From Ardenticatenaceae bacterium (lineage in GTDB: Bacteria > Chloroflexota > Anaerolineae > Promineifilales > Promineifilaceae), in assembly GCA_020634235.1 (NCBI GenBank), contig JACKCB010000001.1:682001-746000 (forward strand): a stretch of DNA of 64,000 bases, read 5' to 3'. Positions within the stretch are counted from its first letter, which is position 1. Each line of letters opens with the position of its first letter. This document shows, piece after piece, positions 17,501 through 25,514 of the stretch. Both the position numbers and the translations under genes were made by a program. The notes below the pieces were generated by a model, which saw only the letters and a list, made by a program, of their open reading frames with translations, was not told where the DNA came from and did no database searches.

Positions 17501-20193
17501 ACGTTCCACTCTTCGCCAACGATGTAGGCGTTGGGGTTGGCGGTGCGCACAGCGGCGCGGAAGCCTTCCCAGTAGTCGTTGTTGGGGTCGTTGGTTACGC
17601 CGGGGTCAACGTCGCCGGCCACGTCTAGCCGCCAGCCGTCGGCCCACTGCATCCAGAAGGGGCCAATGGACCCGGCGCCGCCAGCCCAGATCAGGTCGCG
17701 CACGTCCTGGTTGCTGCTGTCCAGCTTGGGTAAGCTGTCGAAGCCGAACCAGGAGGTGTAGTTGGTGTCGCCAGCACAAACGCCGGTACCGGGCACCCCG
17801 GCCGGGGTGAAGTAGTACCAGTCGCGGTAAATGCTGCTCTCGCTTTCACACGCGCCATCGGGCGGGGCATAGCGCTGGTAGCGGTCGAAGTAATGGCTGT
17901 CCGACGAGGTGTGGTTGAAGACGCCATCCAGCACCAGGCTGATGCCCCGGGCATTGGCCTCGCTGGAGAGCGTGGCAAAAAGGGCCTGGCTGGCCACCGG
18001 GTCATTCAGCACGCCAAAGTTGTCGTCGATGATGCTGTAGTCGGTGGTGTCATACTTGTGGTTGGAGGGCGACTCGAAGATGGGGTTGAAGTAGATGGCG
18101 GTCACGCCCAGGCTTTGCAGGTAATCGAGCTGGTCGATGATACCTTGCAGGTCGCCACCGTAGAAGTTCTGGCTGTAGACGCCGGGACAGTCGGAGCCGG
18201 CATCACGCGGGTCGCAGATGGGGCTGTTCCAGTTGCCGCCGGGGTCGTTGGAGCGCACGATGGTGGGCGTTTCGTTGTAGAAGAAGCTCCCGGCCGGGGT
18301 GTTATTGGCCGGGTTCCCATCGCGGAAACGGTCCGGGAAGATCTGGTACATCACCGCATTCTTCACCCAGTCCGGGGTTTGGAAGGCGGGGTCGTAGACC
18401 GTTAGCTGCCAACTGCGGTCCTGGCTGGTGGCGTAGGTCTGACCCCAGCCACCATTGCGGGTGACATCATCTTCATAGTAAGCCGTGGCCGTGCCATCGA
18501 TAGCAATGAAACGGTACCAAAAGATAGTGGTGTCAGCGCTGCCCGGTATGGTCACTTCCCACCATTCGTAGGTGCCGTCATCGGCCACCAGGGCCATGTC
18601 GACCAGCTTGTTGACGTTGGTGCGGTCGTTGTAGTAGCGCAGTTTGGCTGCGGTCAGGTCATTGCTGGCCGCGCGGAAGCGCAGGGTGACGTCGGTGCCG
18701 GTGGTGACCGCGCCGCCGGGAGTGCGGAAAAGCGTGTCCCGGCTGTTGTGGCCCAGGTCATCCCACCAGATGTTGTTGTCATGGCCAGCCCCGCCGCTTG
18801 GCTCTGGAGCCACGATGGCCATGCGCCCCTGGTTGCCATCCAGCCAGAAGGTTACCACGTCATTATCGGCCGCGACCTGGAATTGGATGGTGGGCGCGTC
18901 GACGCTGCGGCCATCACTGCCGAACTGCTGCCCCCAATCGCTGGTCTGGGAGAGCTTGGCTTCGTAGTTGCCGGCGGCGGCGAAGGTGTAGTCCAGCAGG
19001 AACTGGTTGCCGCCCACCGGGGTCAGGGCGGTGGCGGGATCACCGTTGTTATAACCCTGCCAGGGACCGACGGCGGTCCAGGCGGTGGGCATGTTGTCCC
19101 AGGCGTTAACGATGTTGCTGGCTGGCAGCAGAGGCAGGCCGGCATCGCCGCTGTGATCATTGGTGTCGAAGGTGAATTTGACCACCTGGTTGGCGGCGCC
19201 GGTGATGACCCAGGCGTTTTGCGAGGGGTAGGCGTTGCCCCAGTTGCCGCACTCGACAACTTTGAACTCTTCCCGGCCGGCGTTGGTTATGGTGAAATCC
19301 AGGCTGTAGACGCCATCGCCACCGATGAGGTCGCCGTTGGTGCCATCATCGAACATCGGGTCGCTGGCGTTGTTCCAGCCCTGGAAGCCACCGGCCACGC
19401 ACCAGTTGGCGCTGCCGCTGCCATTGGGCACAACCGTGACCCGGCCGGTGTTGGTATCTAGCAGGAAAATGGTCAGCTCATTGGCTACGCTGGTGGTGAA
19501 GTCGATGGGCGTGCCATCGACCGCGCGGCCATCGGCCACAAACTGCTCGCCCCAGGAGCCAGTCTGGACTATCTTGGCCTGGTGGGCACCGGCCGTGCCA
19601 ACGGCGTAGGCCAGGCGGTAGATACCGTGGCCCATGTCGGTCATCAGGGTGGCCGGGTTGCCATTGTCCCAGCCCTGCCAATCGCCTACGGCGGTGAAGC
19701 TGGCCACCAGGTCGTCGTTGGCATTGACGATGAAGCTGGCGGGCGCGGCGGGCGCGCCGGCATCCCCGCTGTGGTCGTTGGTGTCCAGGGTGAAGCGCAC
19801 GACCTGGTTGGCGGCGCTGGTGAAAATCCAACTGTTCTGGGCCGGGTGGGTGTTGCCCCAGTTACCGCACTCCACCACTTTCCATTCGTGGCGGTCGGCG
19901 GTGGCTACGGTGTATTCCAGGGAGTAGACACCGTCGCCGGCAATCAGGTCCCCACCAGTGCCGTCGTCGTTCATGGGGTCGCTGGCGTTGTTCCAGCCCT
20001 GGAAGGCGCCGGCCACGCACCACAGGGTGTTGCCTTCAGCCCCGGCCGGGGCGGCAGCAGCGACGGACAAAGGAGCGGGGGGTGGGGCTGGGGCGGCAGT
20101 GGCCCCGGCCGGGGTGGCAGCAGGGCTTAACAGCACCAGCAGCATGAGCAGAAAGAAGAGCAAGGTTGCAATCGACTTTGGCTTCGCACGCAT
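14515..20193 (-). CDS. Giant secreted, surface-anchored GH13 amylase/amylopullulanase
   Basis: 1892 residues from the ATG at 20193, preceded by GAGGAGG; the longer frame adds 60 poor residues. Signal peptide 1-35. Residues ~50-465 hold two tandem copies of a two-part unit (WCVAG-FQGWNNASDP and VG-WQGYNNGDPAT) resembling X25/SusE-like starch-binding modules. A CBM34-like linker follows, then GH13 (~610-1110) with DGVFNHTS, DGWRLDVAG (nucleophile Asp ~860), IVGEEW (acid Glu ~893) and GSHDTNRP. Then fn3 (~1195), fn3 (~1420), CBM20 (~1518-1610, VTFRV, YVVGDIPEFGPW), a Big_5-like Ig domain (~1625), a DUF11-like domain (~1740) and a C-terminal TM with an RRARRA end. Role: extracellular starch or pullulan degradation at the cell surface. 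Whether it cuts alpha-1,4, alpha-1,6 or both is not resolvable here. Confidence 0.88.
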   Translation of the reverse strand: MRAKPKSIATLLFFLLMLLVLLSPAATPAGATAAPAPPPAPLSVAAAAPAGAEGNTLWCVAGAFQGWNNASDPMNDDGTGGDLIAGDGVYSLEYTVATADRHEWKVVECGNWGNTHPAQNSWIFTSAANQVVRFTLDTNDHSGDAGAPAAPASFIVNANDDLVASFTAVGDWQGWDNGNPATLMTDMGHGIYRLAYAVGTAGAHQAKIVQTGSWGEQFVADGRAVDGTPIDFTTSVANELTIFLLDTNTGRVTVVPNGSGSANWCVAGGFQGWNNASDPMFDDGTNGDLIGGDGVYSLDFTITNAGREEFKVVECGNWGNAYPSQNAWVITGAANQVVKFTFDTNDHSGDAGLPLLPASNIVNAWDNMPTAWTAVGPWQGYNNGDPATALTPVGGNQFLLDYTFAAAGNYEAKLSQTSDWGQQFGSDGRSVDAPTIQFQVAADNDVVTFWLDGNQGRMAIVAPEPSGGAGHDNNIWWDDLGHNSRDTLFRTPGGAVTTGTDVTLRFRAASNDLTAAKLRYYNDRTNVNKLVDMALVADDGTYEWWEVTIPGSADTTIFWYRFIAIDGTATAYYEDDVTRNGGWGQTYATSQDRSWQLTVYDPAFQTPDWVKNAVMYQIFPDRFRDGNPANNTPAGSFFYNETPTIVRSNDPGGNWNSPICDPRDAGSDCPGVYSQNFYGGDLQGIIDQLDYLQSLGVTAIYFNPIFESPSNHKYDTTDYSIIDDNFGVLNDPVASQALFATLSSEANARGISLVLDGVFNHTSSDSHYFDRYQRYAPPDGACESESSIYRDWYYFTPAGVPGTGVCAGDTNYTSWFGFDSLPKLDSSNQDVRDLIWAGGAGSIGPFWMQWADGWRLDVAGDVDPGVTNDPNNDYWEGFRAAVRTANPNAYIVGEEWNVATAWTLGDEWDATMNYQFSSAILSFWRDTPFIDNDHNGGSSAGILAPLTPSELDARLHNLEERYPPEAFYAMMNLLGSHDTNRPLFMLDHNTGQNDDTIYDDPNYDWSDARTRFMGVVLLQMTLPGAPTIYYGDEVGLVGPVTYDGSTWQDDPYNRVPYPWLDETGTPFYTHLQSATQQDALRDYYRLLTGARNSHPALRTGSFDTLLTDDDNNVYAYGRLMDDYSDAAVVLVNRANAEAQTVTVDVSGYLPVGAQFSDVLASNAPYTVDGSGQLTVNVPAMSGAVLVLAAPMAAPPAPVTDLAVTDERNGELDLAWSAPAGADSYDLYRSLVSGGGYQFVANTTGTTYTDSGLQNAVSYYYVAVSRSDSNLLASAMSNEAWGVPQHDLSTAWYNLQWPPEITHTISTITPTANIYGQLYIAGFTGGSGPASGISQQIGYGPTGTPPTDPTWQWVDGSYDQPVGNNDQYVGNLLPDVVGEYDYVTRWSSNGGISWYYSDLSGPGINGNPGRLHVISSGDLTAPAAPQNLVLDGTSGSSISFSWDANSEPDLAGYEIYRQMVVEALIFERIATVGPAVTSYVDESVTGGETYDYYVVAFDTSFNRSDPSNTIQATAEPRYVDVTFRVGVPDYTPGTVYVVGDIPEFGPWDPGRVPMTQIDATTWEYTLPLLDGLQLQYKYTRGSWDRVESWGSIVGLANRSTTIEYGTDGTQVIDNTATDWGNGDDSDKAVRFWRDPIVVDEFPAPDATLVPTDTQIVATWSVTMTAGTMFEVTGPAGMVSGTFVNDDATQTTTFTPDVPLDGNSDYTVLVSGQVSQGMPGGENGTQQVPAQWTFRTTGPAAIELLKTVSTDGNCGTTSVITTTWNTDVTYCYTVTNMGGVTLTTHTLTDTVLGTILQDFAYSLAPQASVAVTATYDPPNSYGTIENCALWTAMDDTGAPAAAEACATVNIVAPTDVSLTGLGDVSRPGSYLWWPLLALLLVVAGLLGLRRARRA

Positions 20194-20409
20194 AGTATAC
20201 CTCCTCAACGTGAAACCATGGCTTGGTAAACTCCCCCAAAAATAAAGAAAGCGGCCAGGCATAGGGCCTGACCGCCAGCAAAGACAGCGCAGCGCAGAAG
20301 CTTGGTCACCATTCTGCGTCAGGTAGGCAAACACCTTTTGTAGGGCAAGGCCCAGGAGTGCATTCGGCCCCATTTGTCTACTCTATACAAACTTGAAAAG
20401 CGGTGTTTT

Positions 20410-20456
20410 GGGACAACTGGTTGACTTATCAACTATAGGATAGTGTATCCTGTCCC
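20410..20456. promoter_or_regulatory. Nested inverted repeats overlapping the glucanase promoter (operator candidate)
   Basis: Three dyads are nested: GGGACA (20410-20415) with TGTCCC (20451-20456); GTTGACTTATCAAC (20420-20433); and GGATAGTGTATCC (20438-20450). The last covers the -10 and the second lies at the expected start site. Position suits a repressor; no known operator consensus is recognised. Confidence 0.5.
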
Positions 20457-20470
20457 GGCCGGGGTGTCAA
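20442..20470 (-). promoter_or_regulatory. Sigma70-like promoter of the glucanase, palindrome in spacer
   Basis: On the minus strand: TTGACA (20465-20470), 17-bp spacer, TACACT (20442-20447). The spacer holds a complete CCCGGCCGGG. Start of transcription near 20435. Confidence 0.65.
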
Positions 20471-20582
20471 TATCTTCCGCCCGATTCATAGGCCAACTGG
20501 CACACGCAGCCGCAGGCGCTGTCCCACTCCATTAAAGTTTGTTAACCCCGGCTAGAAAATGCTACCTGGTTGTCACCGAAAG

Positions 20583-20612
20583 TTCACTTTCCCATGCAAT
20601 TGGTGGTATACT
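20583..20612 (+). promoter_or_regulatory. Sigma70-like promoter of the moxR-DUF58 operon
   Basis: TTCACT (20583-20588), 18-bp spacer, TATACT (20607-20612); start near 20619, about 130 nt of leader. Confidence 0.6.
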
Positions 20613-20750
20613 GGCTTCGTCTTTCAACCTTCCCCAAGAGCAGGGTGTATCACCTACGACACTCAGAAACAACCAGCGTAACCGCAATAATAAACGAACT
20701 CTGCGGCTCCCCCGTGGCCGTAACCAACAAGCAAGGAGCAAAGATACGCA

Positions 20751-21701
20751 ATGTCCAATGTCCAGGAAATCGCCAATCGCATCGTCGAGAACGTAGAGCG
20801 GGTCATCATTGGCAAGCGGGCCGAGGTACAACTGACCGTCCTGGGGCTACTCTGCCAGGGCCATATCCTTATCGAAGACGTTCCCGGCGTCGGCAAGACC
20901 GTGATGGCCAAGTCACTGGCCAAATCCGTGGGCTGCTCGTTCCAACGCATCCAGTTCACGCCCGACATGCTGCCCAGCGACGTTACCGGCGTCTCCGTCT
21001 TCAATCAGAAAACACGCGAATTCGAGTTCCGGCCGGGGCCTATTCACGCCCAGATAGTCCTGGTAGACGAGATCAACCGGGCCACCCCCAAGACCCAGTC
21101 CGCCCTCCTGGAAGCGATGGAGGAGCGGCAGGTCACCGTGGACGGCAACACCTACCGGCTGGACTCCCCGTTCATGGTGCTGGCCACGCAAAACCCCATC
21201 GAATACGAAGGGACCTTCCCCCTGCCCGAAGCCCAACTCGACCGCTTCATGCTGCGCATTAAGCTGGGCTACCCGTCCAAGAAGGACGAGACCGAAATCC
21301 TGGACCGGCAGCAGTTCAGCCATCCGGTGGACAGCCTGACGCAAGTAGTTTCCGTAGAGGAGCTGCGCGCCGTGCAAGCCGCCATCAAAGAGATTTACAT
21401 GGACCAGTTGGTGAAGGAGTACATTGTCGAGATCGTCCGCCAGACGCGTGTCCATCCCGAGGTGTACCTGGGGTCAAGCTCCCGCGGGGCGCTGGCCATC
21501 TACCGGCTGTGCCAGGCGCGGGCGGCCATGTTTGGCCGTGATTACGTCCTGCCAGATGACGTGAAGGCCCTGGCCGAAACGGCGCTGGCCCATCGCATCA
21601 TTGTCGGCCCGGCCGCGCGTATCAAAGACATCGACCCGGCCACCATCGTGCACGACGTCCTGGACAAAATCCCCGTCCCCGGTGCTCAGGTAAGGGCATA
21701 G
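20751..21701 (+). CDS. MoxR-family AAA+ ATPase
   Basis: 316 residues. Walker A GVPGVGKTVMAKSLAKS near residue 45, Walker B LVDEINRATPKTQSALLEAM near residue 105, sensor 1 VLATQNPIEYEGTFPLPEA near 143, and a C-terminal lid with GSSSRGALAIYRLCQARA. MoxR ATPases are chaperone-like factors that mature partner proteins, typically ones carrying VWA or DUF58 domains. AAGGAG precedes the ATG by about 12 nt. The DUF58 gene starts 5 nt after the stop, the classic MoxR-DUF58 pair; a transglutaminase, the usual third member, is absent. There is no CCCGGCCGGG decamer in the gene. Confidence 0.93.
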   Translation: MSNVQEIANRIVENVERVIIGKRAEVQLTVLGLLCQGHILIEDVPGVGKTVMAKSLAKSVGCSFQRIQFTPDMLPSDVTGVSVFNQKTREFEFRPGPIHAQIVLVDEINRATPKTQSALLEAMEERQVTVDGNTYRLDSPFMVLATQNPIEYEGTFPLPEAQLDRFMLRIKLGYPSKKDETEILDRQQFSHPVDSLTQVVSVEELRAVQAAIKEIYMDQLVKEYIVEIVRQTRVHPEVYLGSSSRGALAIYRLCQARAAMFGRDYVLPDDVKALAETALAHRIIVGPAARIKDIDPATIVHDVLDKIPVPGAQVRA

Positions 21702-21706
21702 CCACC

Positions 21707-23002
21707 ATGCGCTCGCGACGAATCGTCGTCTTCATTCTGGCAGCGTTATCATTACTGGGTGGCCTGCTCACCGGCCGGGACCTGCTCTTCCACCTGACCT
21801 ATCTCTTCGCCTTCCTGCTCATCTTCTCCTTCGCCTGGGCATGGACCAACATCAACTGGGTCCACATCTCCCGCGTTACCCGTGTGCGCCGCACCCAGGT
21901 TGGCCGGCCGCTAGAAGAGCGTTTCACCGTCACCAATACCAGCATCATCCCCAAGTTGTGGCTGGGCGTGCACGACTTTTCCACCGTGCCCACCCATTAC
22001 GCCAGCCAGATTGTGCACAACCTGGGGCCACGAGGCCGTGACAGTTGGCGGGTGACGACCATCTGCCGTGAACGCGGCCGGTATCAGTTGGGGCCAGTCA
22101 CCATCAGCAGCAGCGATCCGTTCGGCTTTTTCCCTATGGAGCGCGCCCTGACACCCACCAGCCACGTGGTTGTCTATCCCCTGACCGTGGACATTCACCA
22201 GTTCGCCCTGCCGGTGGGCATCTTGCCCGGTGGGGATGCGCTGCGCCGGCGGACTCATTACGTCACGACCAATGCGGCCGGCGTGCGCGACTACGCGCCA
22301 GGCGACAGCTTTGGCCGTATCCATTGGCCCAGCACGGCACGGCGGGACCGGATGATTGTGAAGGAATTTGAGTTGGACCCGCTGGCCGACATCTGGATTG
22401 TGCCCGACATGTCCGTTTTTGGGCATTATGACGCCAGCCCTGGCGGCAAGACCCAATACCAGCCCGACCTACCGGCCTGGATGGCCGTAGCCAGGGAAGA
22501 TTTCTCACTCAAGAAGTCAACCGAGGAGTACACCGTGACCATTGCGGCCTCGCTGGCCCAATATTTCTTGCGCCGCGACCGGGCTGTGGGGATGCTGGCT
22601 TACGGCCAATCGCATGAAGTGGTGCAGCCAGACCGGGGCGAACGGCAGCTAAACCGCATTTTGGAGACGCTGGCCGTGCTGCGCGCCGATGGCCAGGTGC
22701 CCATCCAGGATGTGCTGCACGCCGAATCGCACCTGCTGCCGCGCGGCACCACCGTCATCGTGGTCACGCCCACTCAGAGCGAGGCGTGGGCGACGGTAGC
22801 CCGGCAGATGATGCGCCGCGGGCTGCGAGTGGTCACGGTGTTGGTCGATCCCGCCTCCTTCGGCAGCAGCCGCAGTAATGCCGGGCTGTACGGCCTGCTG
22901 CAAGCCAGCGGCATCGTCAGCTACTTTGTGAAGTGTGATGATAACCTGACGGCCACCCTCAGCACCGGCTTCTCCCGTTCTTCCTATTACGCTGTGGCCT
23001 GA
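21707..23002 (+). CDS. DUF58 domain protein, partner of MoxR
   Basis: 431 residues. Two TM helices at the N-terminus (~5-45), then a beta-rich region (RYQLGPVTISSSDPFGFFPM) and the DUF58 signature GVRDYAPGDSFGRIHWPSTA near residue 185, followed by a VWA-like segment (LADIWIVPDMSVFG; TTVIVVTPTQSEAWATVARQ). DUF58 proteins are co-encoded with MoxR ATPases and are thought to act in cell-envelope processes; the molecular role is not established. Spacing to moxR is 5 nt, with a weak SD (AAGGGC). Opposing transcription ends in a shared AACCCGGCCGGGTT palindrome at 23038-23051. Confidence 0.88.
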   Translation: MRSRRIVVFILAALSLLGGLLTGRDLLFHLTYLFAFLLIFSFAWAWTNINWVHISRVTRVRRTQVGRPLEERFTVTNTSIIPKLWLGVHDFSTVPTHYASQIVHNLGPRGRDSWRVTTICRERGRYQLGPVTISSSDPFGFFPMERALTPTSHVVVYPLTVDIHQFALPVGILPGGDALRRRTHYVTTNAAGVRDYAPGDSFGRIHWPSTARRDRMIVKEFELDPLADIWIVPDMSVFGHYDASPGGKTQYQPDLPAWMAVAREDFSLKKSTEEYTVTIAASLAQYFLRRDRAVGMLAYGQSHEVVQPDRGERQLNRILETLAVLRADGQVPIQDVLHAESHLLPRGTTVIVVTPTQSEAWATVARQMMRRGLRVVTVLVDPASFGSSRSNAGLYGLLQASGIVSYFVKCDDNLTATLSTGFSRSSYYAVA

Positions 23003-23037
23003 ACGCCTTTATGTGGTTGGTCTACCCGCGATGTTCT

Positions 23038-25458
23038 AACCCGGCCGGGTTCATGACCGACGCCGCCACCACCAGACAACCGCCACAACCAGCAGGGCCA
23101 GGCCGCCGCCGGCAATGGGCAGGAGCCAGCGGTTCCCGCCTGGCCCTGCATCCGCTTCTGGCCTGGGCAGGGGGGTAGGCGATGGCGGCGGCGTAGGTGT
23201 GGGCACATCCGGCCGGGGAAGCTGCAAAACCACCAGCGGCATATCATGATCAGAGGAGCGATAGGGAGTACTCAGATCACTGGCCCACCCGGCCGGGTAG
23301 TCCGCATTCACGTGCAAGATATCCGCCGTCACCAGGTCGGCCAGCCCGGCCGGGGAGAGCAGAATCCCATCGATCAGCTGCGACGCGCCGCCAAAGACAA
23401 AGCTGTAACGCTCCCCGGCCGGGACCTGGGTCAGGGCGTTGCGCAGTTGCCCCTGCCCCGTGGTCATCGCCAGCAGCGGTGGGGATTGGTCAAAATCGTT
23501 GAAATCACCCACCACCAGGATGCGCGCCGCCTCGTCCGCGGCCAGCAGCGCCGCGACAAGGCTGTTGATGTGCGCCGCCTGGGCCAACCGGCGCGGCCCA
23601 GTCTCGGCCTCCCCTTCCCGCTTGGACTTGAAGTGGTTCACCAGGATGGTGTAAGGCTGGCCATCCACGGCCAGCGCCACTTGCAGCGGCGGGCGGGAAA
23701 AGAGGGGTTGTTCCCCGGCCGGGCAGCTTTGCTCCGGGTCTTGAATGCCAGTGTCGATACTGGTGCATCCCTGGCGCAGCACCGCCTCCGTAACCACCAC
23801 CCGGCCGGGGTCGCTCAGCAGGGCCACATCAATCCCCCGTCCATCGACGCTCTCCAGGTGGGTTACCGCGTACACAAAACCGCAGGTCGGAGCCAGGCGC
23901 TCGGCCAGCGCGGCCAGCAATGCGGCGTTTTCAACCTCTTGCACGGCCAGCAGCGTGGGGCAGCGCCCAATTTCGCCAATGGTCACCGCCAGTTTGGCCT
24001 CTTTCAGGGCCAGTTCGGCGGCGGTCGGCTTTGGCTCTTCCTCACTGCCGGTGTCGTCCACCGTATCAAAATGATTCTCCAGGTTGAAGCTGGCCACCGT
24101 GAACTGGTCCGGCGCGGCGACCGGCGGCGTGGGCAGCGGTGGCAGAGCGGCGGGTGTGATGGCTAGCCCGGCCGGGTCCTGCTGCACCAGCTTGAACTCA
24201 TCGAAGTTGTAGGTCAGCGGCCCTACCAGCCCGGCCACGGCGTCACCCACCTTCAACTGCGGAAAGCCGGCGCAGTCGACGTCGGTGTTGTGCAGCACGG
24301 GCAAAATGCCGCCCAGAGGATCTTCCAGGCGCTGGCGCAGCACCCGCGCCGGTTCGTCCCCGGCCGGGAGCACGGCAAAGCCGCAGCCGGCATAGGTCGG
24401 GCCTACCACCCACGCCTCGTCCAGGGCCACGCGCATACTCTCCAACGCCTCGTAACCGGCCGGGGGCGGCCAAAGGGCCACCGGTTCGGGCAGCGGGCCA
24501 GCTTCGGCCAGGGTTTGCAGCACCAGGCCCTGGTCATCGATTTCCGTCAGGCCAAAGAATTCAGTCACCTGCCCGGTGATGAGCAGTTCATCACCCAGAG
24601 CAGCCTGGGGCCGGTCTACTCCCAGGAAGATAGCCACGCCATCGGAAGTGGCCGGGTCGTCGTCTGCGACCCCGGCCGGGTCTTGCACAAAGAGCGTGTA
24701 GAAGGTTACGCCGCGCGTATTTTGGTCGGCGTATAGGCCGGTGACCACGCCACGAAAGCTAACAATCTGATTGACATAAGGCGAGACATCGTCCCGGCCC
24801 TGGATAGCGCCGATGGGCAGCAGCGCCAGGCCAGCGGTGGGGTCGGGCGGGGCGGCGCATTCACCTTCCAGGGTCAGGCTACCTGGGGTGGGCACGGCTT
24901 GCGGCTGCCAGTCGGCGGCGCTGTCACTGTCGCACCCGGCCGGGACGCGCTCAATGCTTTGCCCGGTGAAAACGCCAGCCACGGCCGGGGCAAAGAAGGT
25001 GGTCTTGTCCCCATAATTGACGGCATCGACGATCAGGTTGCGCTCATTGAGCAGCAGCAGTTCGTCGCCGTCGTTGGCCAGCCCGAAGTCGCCCGTGCCC
25101 CAGACCAGGTAGCGGCGCATGTCGGGCACAGCCGGGTCGCTGTCCTGGATCTCGTAATCGGGGTTGCGGCCAAACAATTGGCGGAAGCCGCTGGCTGTTT
25201 GGGCCACGATGGCCGCCTGCCCCGCTTCCAGCCGCGCCCCGGCCGGGAAGCGGACCATTCCCTCCCGGCTGCCGGAGCTGGCGGCATCCCCCACCTTGTA
25301 ATCGGCCAGTTCCAGCGGCGTCTGGCCCAGGTTGGCCAGTTCCAGCCATTCGTTCTGGCCATCATCTCCGGGCGCATCGTAATAGATTTCGGTAAGTAGC
25401 ATGGCGGCTGTCCCTGTCCCTGACTGTGCCGCTCCGATAGCAAGTTCACCCGGCCGGG
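23038..25458. repeat. Densest run of the CCCGGCCGGG iterated palindrome
   Basis: I count 12 full decamers in about 2.4 kb, from the AACCCGGCCGGGTT palindrome at 23038-23051 to the copy at 25449-25458, roughly one per 200 bp. All but the first lie within the nuclease gene. The window average is about one per 630 bp. Confidence 0.8.
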
Positions 25459-25510
25459 GCCACCCCACCAGCGTCACCAGCAGCAAACCCAATACCCCCA
25501 AACGTTTCAT
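23051..25510 (-). CDS. Secreted multidomain nuclease (lamin-tail + endonuclease/exonuclease/phosphatase), TM-anchored
   Basis: 819 residues from the ATG at 25510; AAGGAG overlaps the upstream stop codon, so translation is coupled to the kinase gene. Signal peptide 1-25. Lamin-tail-like domain ~40-180 (LLTEIYYDAPGDDGQNEWLE, LELADYKVGD). A middle OB-like region of extracellular nucleases ~240-440 (VSFRGVVTGLYADQ). EEP domain ~465-765: ASFNLENHF, LLAVQEVENAALL (catalytic Glu), LVNHFKSK, VVGDFNDFD and YRSSDHDMPLVV (catalytic Asp-His). A Pro/Thr linker, TM helix and RRRS end follow, the same anchor style as the glucanase. It likely degrades extracellular nucleic acid for nutrients. Pro-Ala-Gly occurs at least ten times, mostly encoded by the iterated palindrome. 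Confidence 0.87.
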   Translation of the reverse strand: MKRLGVLGLLLVTLVGWPRPGELAIGAAQSGTGTAAMLLTEIYYDAPGDDGQNEWLELANLGQTPLELADYKVGDAASSGSREGMVRFPAGARLEAGQAAIVAQTASGFRQLFGRNPDYEIQDSDPAVPDMRRYLVWGTGDFGLANDGDELLLLNERNLIVDAVNYGDKTTFFAPAVAGVFTGQSIERVPAGCDSDSAADWQPQAVPTPGSLTLEGECAAPPDPTAGLALLPIGAIQGRDDVSPYVNQIVSFRGVVTGLYADQNTRGVTFYTLFVQDPAGVADDDPATSDGVAIFLGVDRPQAALGDELLITGQVTEFFGLTEIDDQGLVLQTLAEAGPLPEPVALWPPPAGYEALESMRVALDEAWVVGPTYAGCGFAVLPAGDEPARVLRQRLEDPLGGILPVLHNTDVDCAGFPQLKVGDAVAGLVGPLTYNFDEFKLVQQDPAGLAITPAALPPLPTPPVAAPDQFTVASFNLENHFDTVDDTGSEEEPKPTAAELALKEAKLAVTIGEIGRCPTLLAVQEVENAALLAALAERLAPTCGFVYAVTHLESVDGRGIDVALLSDPGRVVVTEAVLRQGCTSIDTGIQDPEQSCPAGEQPLFSRPPLQVALAVDGQPYTILVNHFKSKREGEAETGPRRLAQAAHINSLVAALLAADEAARILVVGDFNDFDQSPPLLAMTTGQGQLRNALTQVPAGERYSFVFGGASQLIDGILLSPAGLADLVTADILHVNADYPAGWASDLSTPYRSSDHDMPLVVLQLPRPDVPTPTPPPSPTPLPRPEADAGPGGNRWLLPIAGGGLALLVVAVVWWWRRRS

Positions 25511-25514
25511 GTGC

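Larger units (their letters stand above)
20194..20750. other. Divergent regulatory region between glucanase and moxR
   Basis: 557 bp with no supportable gene. It contains a minus promoter (20442-20470), nested dyads around its -10 and start, a plus promoter (20583-20612), and leaders of about 240 nt (glucanase) and about 130 nt (moxR). The region 20194-20400 shows no further feature. Confidence 0.6.
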
